Below are positions 7,625-13,813 of a DNA stretch of 19,140 nucleotides, piece after piece; position 1 is the first letter of the stretch, and each line of letters begins with the position of its first letter. The notes beneath the pieces were generated by a model. It did not search any database. It was not told where the DNA came from and worked only from the letters and a program-made list of their open reading frames with translations. The stretch is from Clostridiaceae bacterium (GTDB lineage: Bacteria; Bacillota; Clostridia; Saccharofermentanales; DTU023), in contig JAAZFK010000071.1 in the NCBI GenBank assembly GCA_012511735.1, positions 1-19,140 of the forward strand, in the 5' to 3' direction. Made by a program: the position numbers and the translations under genes.

Positions 7625-8266
7625 TTACTTGGTTCGTTTCAGGACGGTCACATCATTGTCTTCGTCATAAAGTTTCAAGGTATCACCCTCAAGCTCATAT
7701 CTCATGAGCGTCTCCTCCTTTTGACCGAAGAATTCGACCGTGAGAAGCAGCTGATCTCCTGACACCTTGTACTTGGTTTTGATCATATTCATCAACTCAT
7801 ACATGCCAGCCAGTTCTGCCGGTGTTCCCTTGGGGGCTTCGAAGGTCAGGGTACCTCCCTTGAAGTTGAAGATGAGCCCTTCCTCGTAATCGCTCCAGCC
7901 AACCGTATCGATGACCACCCATTTGCCGGAGAGGCCGCCGCCTCCTCCTCCGCCGCCCAGAATCAGAACCAGGGCGATGACGGCCGCGATGACGACCACA
8001 CCGGCGACGATGCCGATGATCAGTCCCGTCTTTTTCTTCTTGGGCGCCTGGGTCGGGTAGCCGTAGCCGGGCTGCTGCGGGTAGGGTGCTTGTTGATACT
8101 GCTGCTGGGGCGGGTAGGCCTGCTGTGGCGGTGGGGCATAAGCTTGTTGCGGCGGGACCGGAGCCTGTTGTGGCTGGCCGGAATCCTGCGCCTTCAGAGA
8201 GGTGCCGCAAGTCGTGCAAAAGGTCGCGTCGTCTGCGTTTTGAGCTCCGCAATTAGTACAGTACAT
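7625..8266 (-). CDS. Zinc-ribbon, single-pass membrane protein with Pro/Gln-rich linker (paralogue 2)
   Basis: A 213-residue protein with the same plan as the gene at 6521-7303. The zinc ribbon has Cys at 3, 6, 17 and 20 (CTNCGA..FCTTCG). A Gln/Pro/Tyr-rich linker spans about 28-75 with repeated QQAYPP-type units. A lysine cluster (KKKK 76-79) precedes the membrane segment at 81-103, then a run of eight glycines (104-111) and a C-terminal domain starting LSGKWVVIDTVGWSDYEEG. The last part, YELEGDTLKLYDEDNDVTVL, parallels YRFEKQGRYLQIYDYDNDLAAIL in the paralogue. The ATG has AAGGAGG upstream, and a stable hairpin lies just before that site. Function unknown. The extracytoplasmic domain resembles small 'GxW' beta-barrel-like domains in pattern only. 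Confidence 0.85.
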   Translation of the reverse strand: MYCTNCGAQNADDATFCTTCGTSLKAQDSGQPQQAPVPPQQAYAPPPQQAYPPQQQYQQAPYPQQPGYGYPTQAPKKKKTGLIIGIVAGVVVIAAVIALVLILGGGGGGGGLSGKWVVIDTVGWSDYEEGLIFNFKGGTLTFEAPKGTPAELAGMYELMNMIKTKYKVSGDQLLLTVEFFGQKEETLMRYELEGDTLKLYDEDNDVTVLKRTK

Positions 8267-8293
8267 GATGATTCCCTCCTTTGTGAGGTGGCG

Positions 8294-8313
8294 GTAACTC
8301 CTTCAGGAGTTAC
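8294..8313. other. Hairpin in the mscL / zinc-ribbon intergenic leader
   Basis: GTAACTCC (8294-8301) and GGAGTTAC (8306-8313) form a perfect 8-bp stem with a 4-base loop. It lies about 20 bases upstream of the ribosome site of the 7625-8266 gene. No T run follows on either strand, so it is not a typical terminator. A second, looser inverted repeat (GCCGTG 8334-8339 / CACGGC 8369-8374) lies between it and mscL. It may protect or punctuate a shared mscL transcript. Confidence 0.4.
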
Positions 8314-8382
8314 GGGGTGTCTGTTATCCTGCGGCCGTGACAGGCATCCCTTCGCACAAAGTCGCATGCACGGCAGTCAAAC

Positions 8383-8796
8383 TTATTTATCTTTGTCAGA
8401 GAGCAGTTGGCGGATGTCCTTCAGCAGCTCGAGTTCTGTTTCCTCGGGCGCCACTTCTTCCACTTGCGCTTCTTCCTCCGCTTTTTTCCTTCGAAGCTTG
8501 TTGACCGCCTTCATGACAAAGAAGAGGAAAAGGGAGATGATCAGGAAGCTGATCACTGCCTGGATTAATTGACCGTAGGTGATCGCGACTTCTTCCGAGA
8601 CACCCTCGACTGCCTGTTTTAATACAATCTTCAGGTTGGTGAAATCGATACCGGCCGTCAAAAATCCTACGATGGGCATGAGGATGTCATTGACTACACT
8701 GTCAACGACCGACTTGAAAGCCAGGCCGATGACAAAGCCGATGGCAGCATCCATCACGCTTCCGTTGGCGACAAATTCTTTAAACTCTTTTACCAT
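8383..8796 (-). CDS. mscL: Large-conductance mechanosensitive channel MscL
   Basis: A 137-residue protein of standard MscL size. The N-terminal amphipathic segment (MVKEFKEFVANGSVMD) leads into the pore-lining helix AAIGFVIGLAFKSVVDSVVNDILMPIVGFL. A short outside loop follows, then the second helix (YGQLIQAVISFLIISLFLFFVMKAVNKL), a charged linker (RRKKAEEEAQVEEVAPEE) and a C-terminal helix (LELLKDIRQLL). It forms a homopentamer in the inner membrane that opens at high membrane tension to release solutes after osmotic downshock. I start at ATG 8796, which has AGAGG eight bases upstream; an in-frame GTG at 8805 overlaps that ribosome site and is unlikely. Upstream a TTGACA (8873-8868) and a TATACT (8854-8849) are visible on the minus strand, but only 13 bases apart, so the promoter is uncertain. 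Confidence 0.96.
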   Translation of the reverse strand: MVKEFKEFVANGSVMDAAIGFVIGLAFKSVVDSVVNDILMPIVGFLTAGIDFTNLKIVLKQAVEGVSEEVAITYGQLIQAVISFLIISLFLFFVMKAVNKLRRKKAEEEAQVEEVAPEETELELLKDIRQLLSDKDK

Positions 8797-8903
8797 GGCG
8801 GTCACCTCTTCTGTGGGATCTGAAGGGATCCGGATTTAATTTGGCACCAGTATAACAAAGGGAATCCTGTCAACCGGAACAAATATTACAGAGGCGGGCC
8901 TTC

Positions 8904-9317
8904 TCAACGGGCGTAGGGCTTGACTTCGTCCGGCAATTCGCTGGGATCGTAGCTCAAGGCGACCGTTACCTTGCAGTCCACCTGGCGGGCCAGGATCTCC
9001 AGGTTCTTCATAAATGAAATCAGCTCGGCAGGTGTACTCTTGCCGGATACCTGAAAAAGACAATCCAAGTAGATATGGGTGATGTCGTAATCTTTGGCGT
9101 TCATGCCGGCCAGGAAGGCGATCAGTTGACCGTAGCCGCGGACGGGGTATTCCTTGATATCGATACGTCTGACGGCGTGTGGCACCAGATGGTCACCATA
9201 ACCGTACTCAATAAAAATGATGTTGGTATTTTTATCCACCGCTTCCCGCTCCATCTCTGCGAGCATCCGCGGTGTTTTACCTGAACCTTTTCCCCCGACA
9301 ATGGCGTCAACGTACAT
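8904..9317 (-). CDS. Small P-loop ATP-binding protein of unknown function
   Basis: A 137-residue protein starting MYVDAIVGGKGSGKT. Residues 8-15 (GGKGSGKT) fit the Walker A motif, and ITHIYLD ending at D85 is a likely Walker B strand. The rest alternates strand and helix, as expected for one compact P-loop domain. The protein resembles short Firmicute proteins with a G(K)KGxGKT start that are often annotated loosely as ATP-binding or 'PilT-like'; there is no evidence here for twitching motility. The ATG has GGAGGT six bases upstream. It is divergent from the methylaspartate operon and lies 108 bases from the mscL start, so a shared transcript with mscL is possible. Biological role unknown. 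Confidence 0.75.
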   Translation of the reverse strand: MYVDAIVGGKGSGKTPRMLAEMEREAVDKNTNIIFIEYGYGDHLVPHAVRRIDIKEYPVRGYGQLIAFLAGMNAKDYDITHIYLDCLFQVSGKSTPAELISFMKNLEILARQVDCKVTVALSYDPSELPDEVKPYAR

Positions 9318-9329
9318 GCTTTACCTCCA

Positions 9330-9358
9330 AGGTCTTCCGGACCTCCCGGCAGGCCGGG
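9330..9358 (-). promoter_or_regulatory. Tandem hairpins in the leader of the P-loop gene
   Basis: Two adjacent inverted repeats sit directly upstream of the ribosome site: AGGTC/GACCT (9330-9334, 9340-9344) and CCCGGC/GCCGGG (9345-9350, 9353-9358). In the minus-strand RNA, the ACCU of the first hairpin could instead pair with AGGU of the ribosome site, so two alternative folds are possible. A -10-like TATGAT (9387-9382) lies further upstream. This is a reading of inverted repeats only. Confidence 0.3.
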
Positions 9359-9458
9359 CGCCGGTCGCTGTTTGTCTATTTATCATACGCTATCACCGGC
9401 TCCTTGTGTAAGTCCTGGCGACTTATTCATCGCAGGGGACGGCGCAAAATCACTTGTA

Positions 9459-9487
9459 TTGCATGTCGGCACAGAATACAGTATTGT
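9459..9487 (+). promoter_or_regulatory. Candidate promoter of the methylaspartate operon
   Basis: TTGCAT (9459-9464), a 17-base spacer, and TATTGT (9482-9487) fit a sigma-A-type promoter (4 of 6 in each box). It lies about 30 bases upstream of the first gene of the operon and is the only reasonable candidate in the 198-base divergent region. Confidence 0.5.
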
Positions 9488-9489
9488 GT
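9471..9489. promoter_or_regulatory. 19-bp dyad overlapping the -10 box, candidate GntR operator
   Basis: ACAGAATACAGTATTGTGT is a near-perfect palindrome centred on A9480. Eight of nine base pairs match, with the only mismatch G9474/G9486. It covers the whole -10 box of the candidate promoter, so a bound protein would block transcription. The obvious candidate ligand is the GntR-family regulator encoded third in the same operon. Confidence 0.5.
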
Positions 9490-9515
9490 AAGCACAGTAG
9501 TGAGGGGGGCAGGAG

Positions 9516-10361
9516 ATGGCGATACGGGAATTCCAGGTTGACCTCTTGCGTGACGCGGTCGAAAGAATGTGTGGGCCGGCGGCCTGTGACATGCCTGAAG
9601 ATGTCAGGCAGGCCATGGAAGAGGCTGCCCGGATCGAAGATGGTCCCAATGCGCGATCGGTACTCGCCGAACTGCTGGATAATTACCAGATCGCGGCCAC
9701 TGAGCGGATACCTGTATGTCAGGACACCGGTATGGTGGTTATTTTTTTGGACGTCGGTTTGGATGTCCATTTCAACGGGGATCCATATCAAGCAATTAAT
9801 GAGGGGGTCCGAAGAGGTTACCGTGATTCGTCTCTTCGGATGTCGATCGTGGGCGATCCTCTGCGCCGGGTCAATACAGGGGACAACACGCCCGCCCTGG
9901 TCTCGGTCAGGCTGGTGCCGGGCGATCGGGTGACCCTGACCTTTATGGCGAAAGGCTTTGGCAGCGAAAATACCAGCCGGCTGGCCATGCTCCGACCGGC
10001 CGACGGCTTGGAGGGGGTCAGGCGATTTGTCCTTGACACAGCGGCCAAGGCGGGACCCAATGCCTGTCCGCCCATCGTGGTGGGAGTCGGTATCGGGGGC
10101 AGTTTTGACCAGGTGGCGCTGGCGGCTAAGCGGGCGCTGTCCCGGGACACGGGTCAGGCGCACTCCGATCCTTTCTATGCTGATTTTGAGCGGTCCTTGC
10201 TGGAAGACATCAATAAGACGGGCGTCGGTCCTCAGGGGCTGGGAGGGCGGACCACCGCGCTTTCTGTCGCCATCGAAGTGCTGCCCACCCATATTGCCGC
10301 CTTACCGGTGGCCTGCAATATCAACTGTCATGTCGCCCGTCATATGAAAGAGGTGCTCTGA
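9516..10361 (+). CDS. Class I (iron-sulfur) hydro-lyase alpha subunit, probable mesaconase (fumarase/tartrate dehydratase type)
   Basis: A 281-residue protein of the size and sequence of the FumA N-terminal half / TtdA family. Likely [4Fe-4S] cluster cysteines are C68 (IPVCQDTG), C184 (NACPPIVVGVGIGG) and C271 (NINCHVARH). MAKGFGSEN (144-152) and GPQGLGGRTTAL (238-249) are family motifs. The family adds water across the double bond of fumarate, mesaconate or related acids. Next to glutamate mutase and methylaspartase, the natural substrate is mesaconate, hydrated to (S)-citramalate; this specificity is inferred, and fumarase activity as well is likely. GAGGGGG lies 7 bases upstream of the ATG. 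The gene leads the operon and its stop shares one base with the start of the beta subunit, which suggests coupled translation of the two halves. Confidence 0.9.
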   Translation: MAIREFQVDLLRDAVERMCGPAACDMPEDVRQAMEEAARIEDGPNARSVLAELLDNYQIAATERIPVCQDTGMVVIFLDVGLDVHFNGDPYQAINEGVRRGYRDSSLRMSIVGDPLRRVNTGDNTPALVSVRLVPGDRVTLTFMAKGFGSENTSRLAMLRPADGLEGVRRFVLDTAAKAGPNACPPIVVGVGIGGSFDQVALAAKRALSRDTGQAHSDPFYADFERSLLEDINKTGVGPQGLGGRTTALSVAIEVLPTHIAALPVACNINCHVARHMKEVL

Positions 10362-10942
10362 TGGCCGGGCCTGGATTTATTTCACTGGAGGCGCCTTTTG
10401 ATGAAACCAAAGCTCGCAGCTTGCGCTCCGGAGACCGGATTTTGCTGTCAGGTACGGTGTATACCTTGCGGGACGCGGGCCATAAACGCCTGATCGAACT
10501 CTTGAACCGGGGCGAGGAACCGCCATTCCCTTTGCAGGATGCCGTCATCTACTACGTTGGGCCTTCACCCGCGACGGGAGGCAGAGCCATCGGCTCAGCC
10601 GGGCCGACAACAGCATCCAGAATGGACCCCTACACGCCGCAACTTCTGGAGAGAGGTTTGCGGGGCATGATCGGCAAAGGTTATCGTGACGCTTCCGTCA
10701 TTGAGGCTATGAAAAGAATGGGAGCGGTCTACTTTGCTGCAACGGGCGGGGCAGGAGCCCTCCTGTCCCGAACCATTCTGCAGGCCGAAGTCATCGCCTG
10801 GGAGGATCTGGGTACGGAAGCGCTGCGCAGATTGACCATCAGGGAAATGCCTCTGACCGTGATCATCGACAGCCAGGGCCGAAATCTCTATGAAGATGGA
10901 CCCAGGGCATGGCGCGAGACGCAAGGGGATGAGAATGGATGA
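10361..10942 (+). CDS. Class I hydro-lyase beta subunit, probable mesaconase
   Basis: A 193-residue protein of the FumA C-terminal / TtdB family, normal length. The signature GSAGPTTASRMDPYTP (78-93), GKGYRD (about 104-109), YFAATGGAGALLS (123-135) and WEDLGTEALRRL (146-157) are all present; the family's substrate-binding Thr/Arg residues lie in the first of these. It should form an alpha2beta2 enzyme with the preceding gene product and complete the active site around its iron-sulfur cluster. The ATG overlaps the alpha stop codon by one base (TGATG). The 3' end overlaps the start of the GntR gene by 8 bases. Substrate choice (mesaconate rather than fumarate) is inferred from the operon. Confidence 0.9.
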   Translation: MAGPGFISLEAPFDETKARSLRSGDRILLSGTVYTLRDAGHKRLIELLNRGEEPPFPLQDAVIYYVGPSPATGGRAIGSAGPTTASRMDPYTPQLLERGLRGMIGKGYRDASVIEAMKRMGAVYFAATGGAGALLSRTILQAEVIAWEDLGTEALRRLTIREMPLTVIIDSQGRNLYEDGPRAWRETQGDENG

Positions 10943-11927
10943 GAACCGGGAACATAGCCCTGACAGCCCGCTTTATTTACGGCTTTTTGAGTCAATCCGG
11001 CATGAGATCAATTCCGGTCAATGGGAGCCGGGCAGCAGACTTCCATCCATCCGTCAGCTGGCGTCCGACACCGGTGTTTCGGTCGGCACCGTGCGGCACG
11101 TGTATGAACTTCTCGCACGTGAAGGGTTCATAAGGACAGAGAAGGGGCGTGGATCCTTCGTGTCGGGCTCACATCCGGCTGAGGATCCCGCGGGACGAAA
11201 AGAAAGAGCTCTTGAGGCGATCGACTTGGCTATCGGTGTTTTAACGGATTTGGGATTCACAGCGCGGGAGATCGGAATCTTTTTTGAATTGCGCCTCAGA
11301 CAAAAAGAAGAGGCAACAAGACCGATCCGGGCGGCCATTGTCGCGTCAACGCCGGAAGAGCGATCCATCATCAACCGGTCTATGGAGACCGCCACAGATG
11401 TTCAATTTGACAGGATTCTCTACAGTGATGTGACCAAACAGCCCGCCAGACTTGCCAACTACGACCTGGCTATTGTTCCCGCGCGCCTGCAAAGAGATCT
11501 GGAGAACCTGACCGGCTCTTCCATAAAAGTGCTTCCGGTCGTTCTGGCGATCAGTCGGGAAACGCTCCTGGCCTGCAGGGGTATCAACGAAAGTGCCAGT
11601 GTGGGGGTGTTGACGGTCAGCCGGGATTTTGTACCCGTGCTCAAGGAGCAGTGCGGCGATTTGCTTGCGGGAGGTGGCGGGCTTGAATTTGCTTTGTTCG
11701 GTGATCCCGGGGAGACGAGCCGATTCCTTAAACGCCACGAGGTCATCCTGGTGTCGCCGGATTACGCCAACCTGGTCGGAAAAGCGGAGGCGTCACTTAT
11801 TCGTGACTACTCGAAAGCAAAGCGGGTCATCCGCGCCCATTTCGATTGCGACCAGGGGTCGCTTTTATACTTGACGCAGGCCATCAAAAAGAAATACAGG
11901 GAACTTCGAGACTCCCTGTCTGCCTGA
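10935..11927 (+). CDS. GntR family transcriptional regulator with long C-terminal sensor domain
   Basis: A 330-residue protein. Residues 11-78 form a GntR winged helix: PLYLRLFESIRHEINSGQWEPGSRLPSIRQLASDTGVSVGTVRHVYELLAREGFIRTEKGRGSFV. Residues about 90-125 (IDLAIGVLTDLGFTAREIGIFFELRLRQKE) resemble the short helical tail of YtrA-type GntR proteins. Beyond this, about 200 residues with alternating strands and helices (IRAAIVAST, YDLAIVPARL, ASVGVLTVSRDFV, EVILVSPDYANLV) look like a Rossmann-like or binding-protein-like ligand domain that I do not recognise precisely. The start at ATG 10935 has AAGGGG upstream; an upstream ATG at 10890 would run deep into the beta-subunit gene. Its place inside the operon and the dyad at 9471-9489 suggest autoregulation, with glutamate or a pathway acid as possible signal (inference). 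Confidence 0.85.
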   Translation: MDENREHSPDSPLYLRLFESIRHEINSGQWEPGSRLPSIRQLASDTGVSVGTVRHVYELLAREGFIRTEKGRGSFVSGSHPAEDPAGRKERALEAIDLAIGVLTDLGFTAREIGIFFELRLRQKEEATRPIRAAIVASTPEERSIINRSMETATDVQFDRILYSDVTKQPARLANYDLAIVPARLQRDLENLTGSSIKVLPVVLAISRETLLACRGINESASVGVLTVSRDFVPVLKEQCGDLLAGGGGLEFALFGDPGETSRFLKRHEVILVSPDYANLVGKAEASLIRDYSKAKRVIRAHFDCDQGSLLYLTQAIKKKYRELRDSLSA

Positions 11928-11958
11928 GAAACTCGGGAATCCAGGGGAGGATCAGGGC

Positions 11959-12381
11959 ATGGAGCAGGAAAACGGCAAGAGACTGGTCATCGGGGTCATC
12001 GGCGCTGATGTCCACGCCGTAGGGATCAGAATTCTGGAATTCGCCTTCCGCCAGGCGGGCTTTCAGGTTACCAACCTGGGCGTCATGGTCTCCCAGGAAG
12101 AATTCATCGGCGCAGCGCTTGAGACGGGGGCGGACGCTATTGTGGTTTCTTCTTTGTATGGCCACGGCGAACTTGATTGCCGGGGACTGCGGGATAAGTG
12201 CGATGAGGCGGGACTGGAGGGTATTCTCCTCTATGTGGGCGGTAATATCGTGGTCGGCAAGCAGGATTTCAATGATGTCGAGAAACGATTTCATGAAATG
12301 GGTTTTGACCGGGTCTTTCCACCGGGCACAACCCCTGAGCAGGCCATCGAATGCTTGAACAAAGATCTGGGAGTCGGATAG
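11959..12381 (+). CDS. glmS: Glutamate mutase (methylaspartate mutase) sigma subunit, B12-binding
   Basis: A 140-residue protein (characterised sigma subunits are about 137). The cobalamin-binding signature D17-x-H19-x2-G22 is present (GADVHAVG), with H19 expected to replace dimethylbenzimidazole as the cobalt ligand. It is followed by VVSSLYGHGELD (the S-x-L part) and LLYVGGNIVVG (the GG part). Together with GlmE it forms the adenosylcobalamin-dependent mutase that converts L-glutamate to (2S,3S)-3-methylaspartate, the first step of the pathway. GGGGAGG lies 8 bases upstream of the ATG. A 31-base gap separates it from the GntR gene, and the next gene starts one base after its stop. Confidence 0.95.
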   Translation: MEQENGKRLVIGVIGADVHAVGIRILEFAFRQAGFQVTNLGVMVSQEEFIGAALETGADAIVVSSLYGHGELDCRGLRDKCDEAGLEGILLYVGGNIVVGKQDFNDVEKRFHEMGFDRVFPPGTTPEQAIECLNKDLGVG

Positions 12382-12382
12382 C

Positions 12383-13813
12383 GTGCGCCCGGTTCTTTTG
12401 ATCGATTTCGGCAGTACCTTCACCAAGGTCACAGCGGTTGACCTTGAAGCGGAACGGATCCTTGGAAGATCCTCCGCCTTCACTACCGCGGACAGCGACA
12501 TTGGAAGGGGGCTGAATCTGGCTCTGGATCGTTTGGCGGACAAGACAGGTGACCTGGTGTATGAGTCCAGGCTGGCTTGCTCGTCAGCCGCAGGTGGGCT
12601 CCGGGTCATGGTCTCGGGGCTTGTCCCGGAATTGACGGCTGAAGCGGCCCGCCTGGCAGCTTTGGGAGCCGGCGCCAAAATTTGCCGCGTCTTCAGCCAT
12701 CAGCTGACCCGCTGTGACCTGACAGAGATTGAGGAGAACCCCCCTGATATCTTTTTGTTGACAGGGGGTACGGATGGGGGCAACCGGCAGTGTATTACGT
12801 CCAATGCGGAACGTCTGGCTTCACTGACAAGCCGCTTTCCCATCATCTTTGCCGGCAATCGAAGTGCCCTGGACGACTGTGAAAGGTTATTGGCTGACTT
12901 CCCCCTGACGGTTTGCCCGAACGTCATGCCCTGCTTCGGGGAGCTGCGGATCGAGCCGGTCCAAAAAGAAATCCGCAGGCTTTTTCTGGAACGAATTGTC
13001 AGCGCGCGGGGCCTGTCCAGAACCCGGGAGCTGCTTTCGGGAATCCTGATGCCCACCCCTTCCGCCATCCTGTCTGCAGTCACCTTGCTTGCCGGGGGAA
13101 CAAAAGAAGAGCCCGGCATCGGCGATCTGATCGCAGTTGATGTAGGCGGGGCGACAACTGACGTCTATTCAGTTGGACAGGGGGAACCCGATGACGCTGG
13201 GATTATCTTCAAAGGACTGGAAGAGCCCTACGCCAAGCGTACTGTCGAAGGTGATATCGGGGTCCGCTACAGCATCCAGGGCATCATCGATGAAGTCGGT
13301 CCCGACCGGCTCGCCTGCGAGGCAGACTTGGAAACAGGCCGGTTGGTTCAACTGGTCAGCCACCTGACGGCGCAACCTTTTCTCCTGCCCGAGGACCAGG
13401 GGGAGGAGCTTCGAAGACTGGATCATACACTGGCGGCCTCTGCCGTTGATGTGGCCACCCGCCGCCACGCGGGTGTTCTGTCGCGGGTCTACACCCCTAT
13501 GGGGCCTGCCTGGCTTCAAAAAGGCAAAAATCTGAGGCAGATGGAGCGCATCATCCTGACAGGCGGTTCACTGATTTATTCAACCAGACCCCTGGAACTG
13601 GCCCGGCAGGCCTTATACAGTGACAGGCATCCCGAATCACTCCGGCCTTACCGGGCGCAGGCTCTCCTGGATCAGGACTACATTCTGTCCGCCATGGGTG
13701 TGCTGGCGGAGCGTGAACCGGGGATCGCGCTCCGAATCATGAAAAAGGAATTGACTCCGCTTGGCGTATGCCATCGGAGGCAAGATCAGGAGGAAGCAAA
13801 TGGATCAGCTTAA
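12383..13813 (+). CDS. glmL: Glutamate mutase reactivating chaperone GlmL (MutL)
   Basis: A 476-residue protein of the actin/Hsp70-fold ATPase type. The first phosphate motif is LLIDFGSTFTKVTAVD (5-20), then IFLLTGGTDGGN at about 123-134, the second phosphate motif IAVDVGGATTDVYSV (250-264), and the adenosine motif RIILTGGSLIYST near 390. GlmL proteins always sit between glmS and glmE and are thought to restore the mutase by ATP-driven exchange of damaged cobalamin. The start is GTG, one base after the glmS stop; no other start fits as well. The 3' end overlaps glmE by 14 bases. Length is ordinary for the family. Confidence 0.93.
   Translation: MRPVLLIDFGSTFTKVTAVDLEAERILGRSSAFTTADSDIGRGLNLALDRLADKTGDLVYESRLACSSAAGGLRVMVSGLVPELTAEAARLAALGAGAKICRVFSHQLTRCDLTEIEENPPDIFLLTGGTDGGNRQCITSNAERLASLTSRFPIIFAGNRSALDDCERLLADFPLTVCPNVMPCFGELRIEPVQKEIRRLFLERIVSARGLSRTRELLSGILMPTPSAILSAVTLLAGGTKEEPGIGDLIAVDVGGATTDVYSVGQGEPDDAGIIFKGLEEPYAKRTVEGDIGVRYSIQGIIDEVGPDRLACEADLETGRLVQLVSHLTAQPFLLPEDQGEELRRLDHTLAASAVDVATRRHAGVLSRVYTPMGPAWLQKGKNLRQMERIILTGGSLIYSTRPLELARQALYSDRHPESLRPYRAQALLDQDYILSAMGVLAEREPGIALRIMKKELTPLGVCHRRQDQEEANGSA

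Noticed and set aside
9450..10292. Open minus-strand frame of 280 codons opposite the hydro-lyase alpha gene
   Set aside because: Its translation has no recognisable motif, is rich in Arg, Gly, His and Pro, and lies fully opposite a gene with conserved cluster cysteines; it has no convincing ribosome site.
11896..11919. Hairpin ACAGGGA/TCCCTGT at the end of gntR as an internal terminator
   Set aside because: It lies within the coding sequence and has no T run, so it is unlikely to end transcription; at most it affects mRNA stability.
11884..12678. Open minus-strand frame of 264 codons across gntR end, glmS and glmL start
   Set aside because: It spans three confidently identified plus-strand genes and shows no domain.
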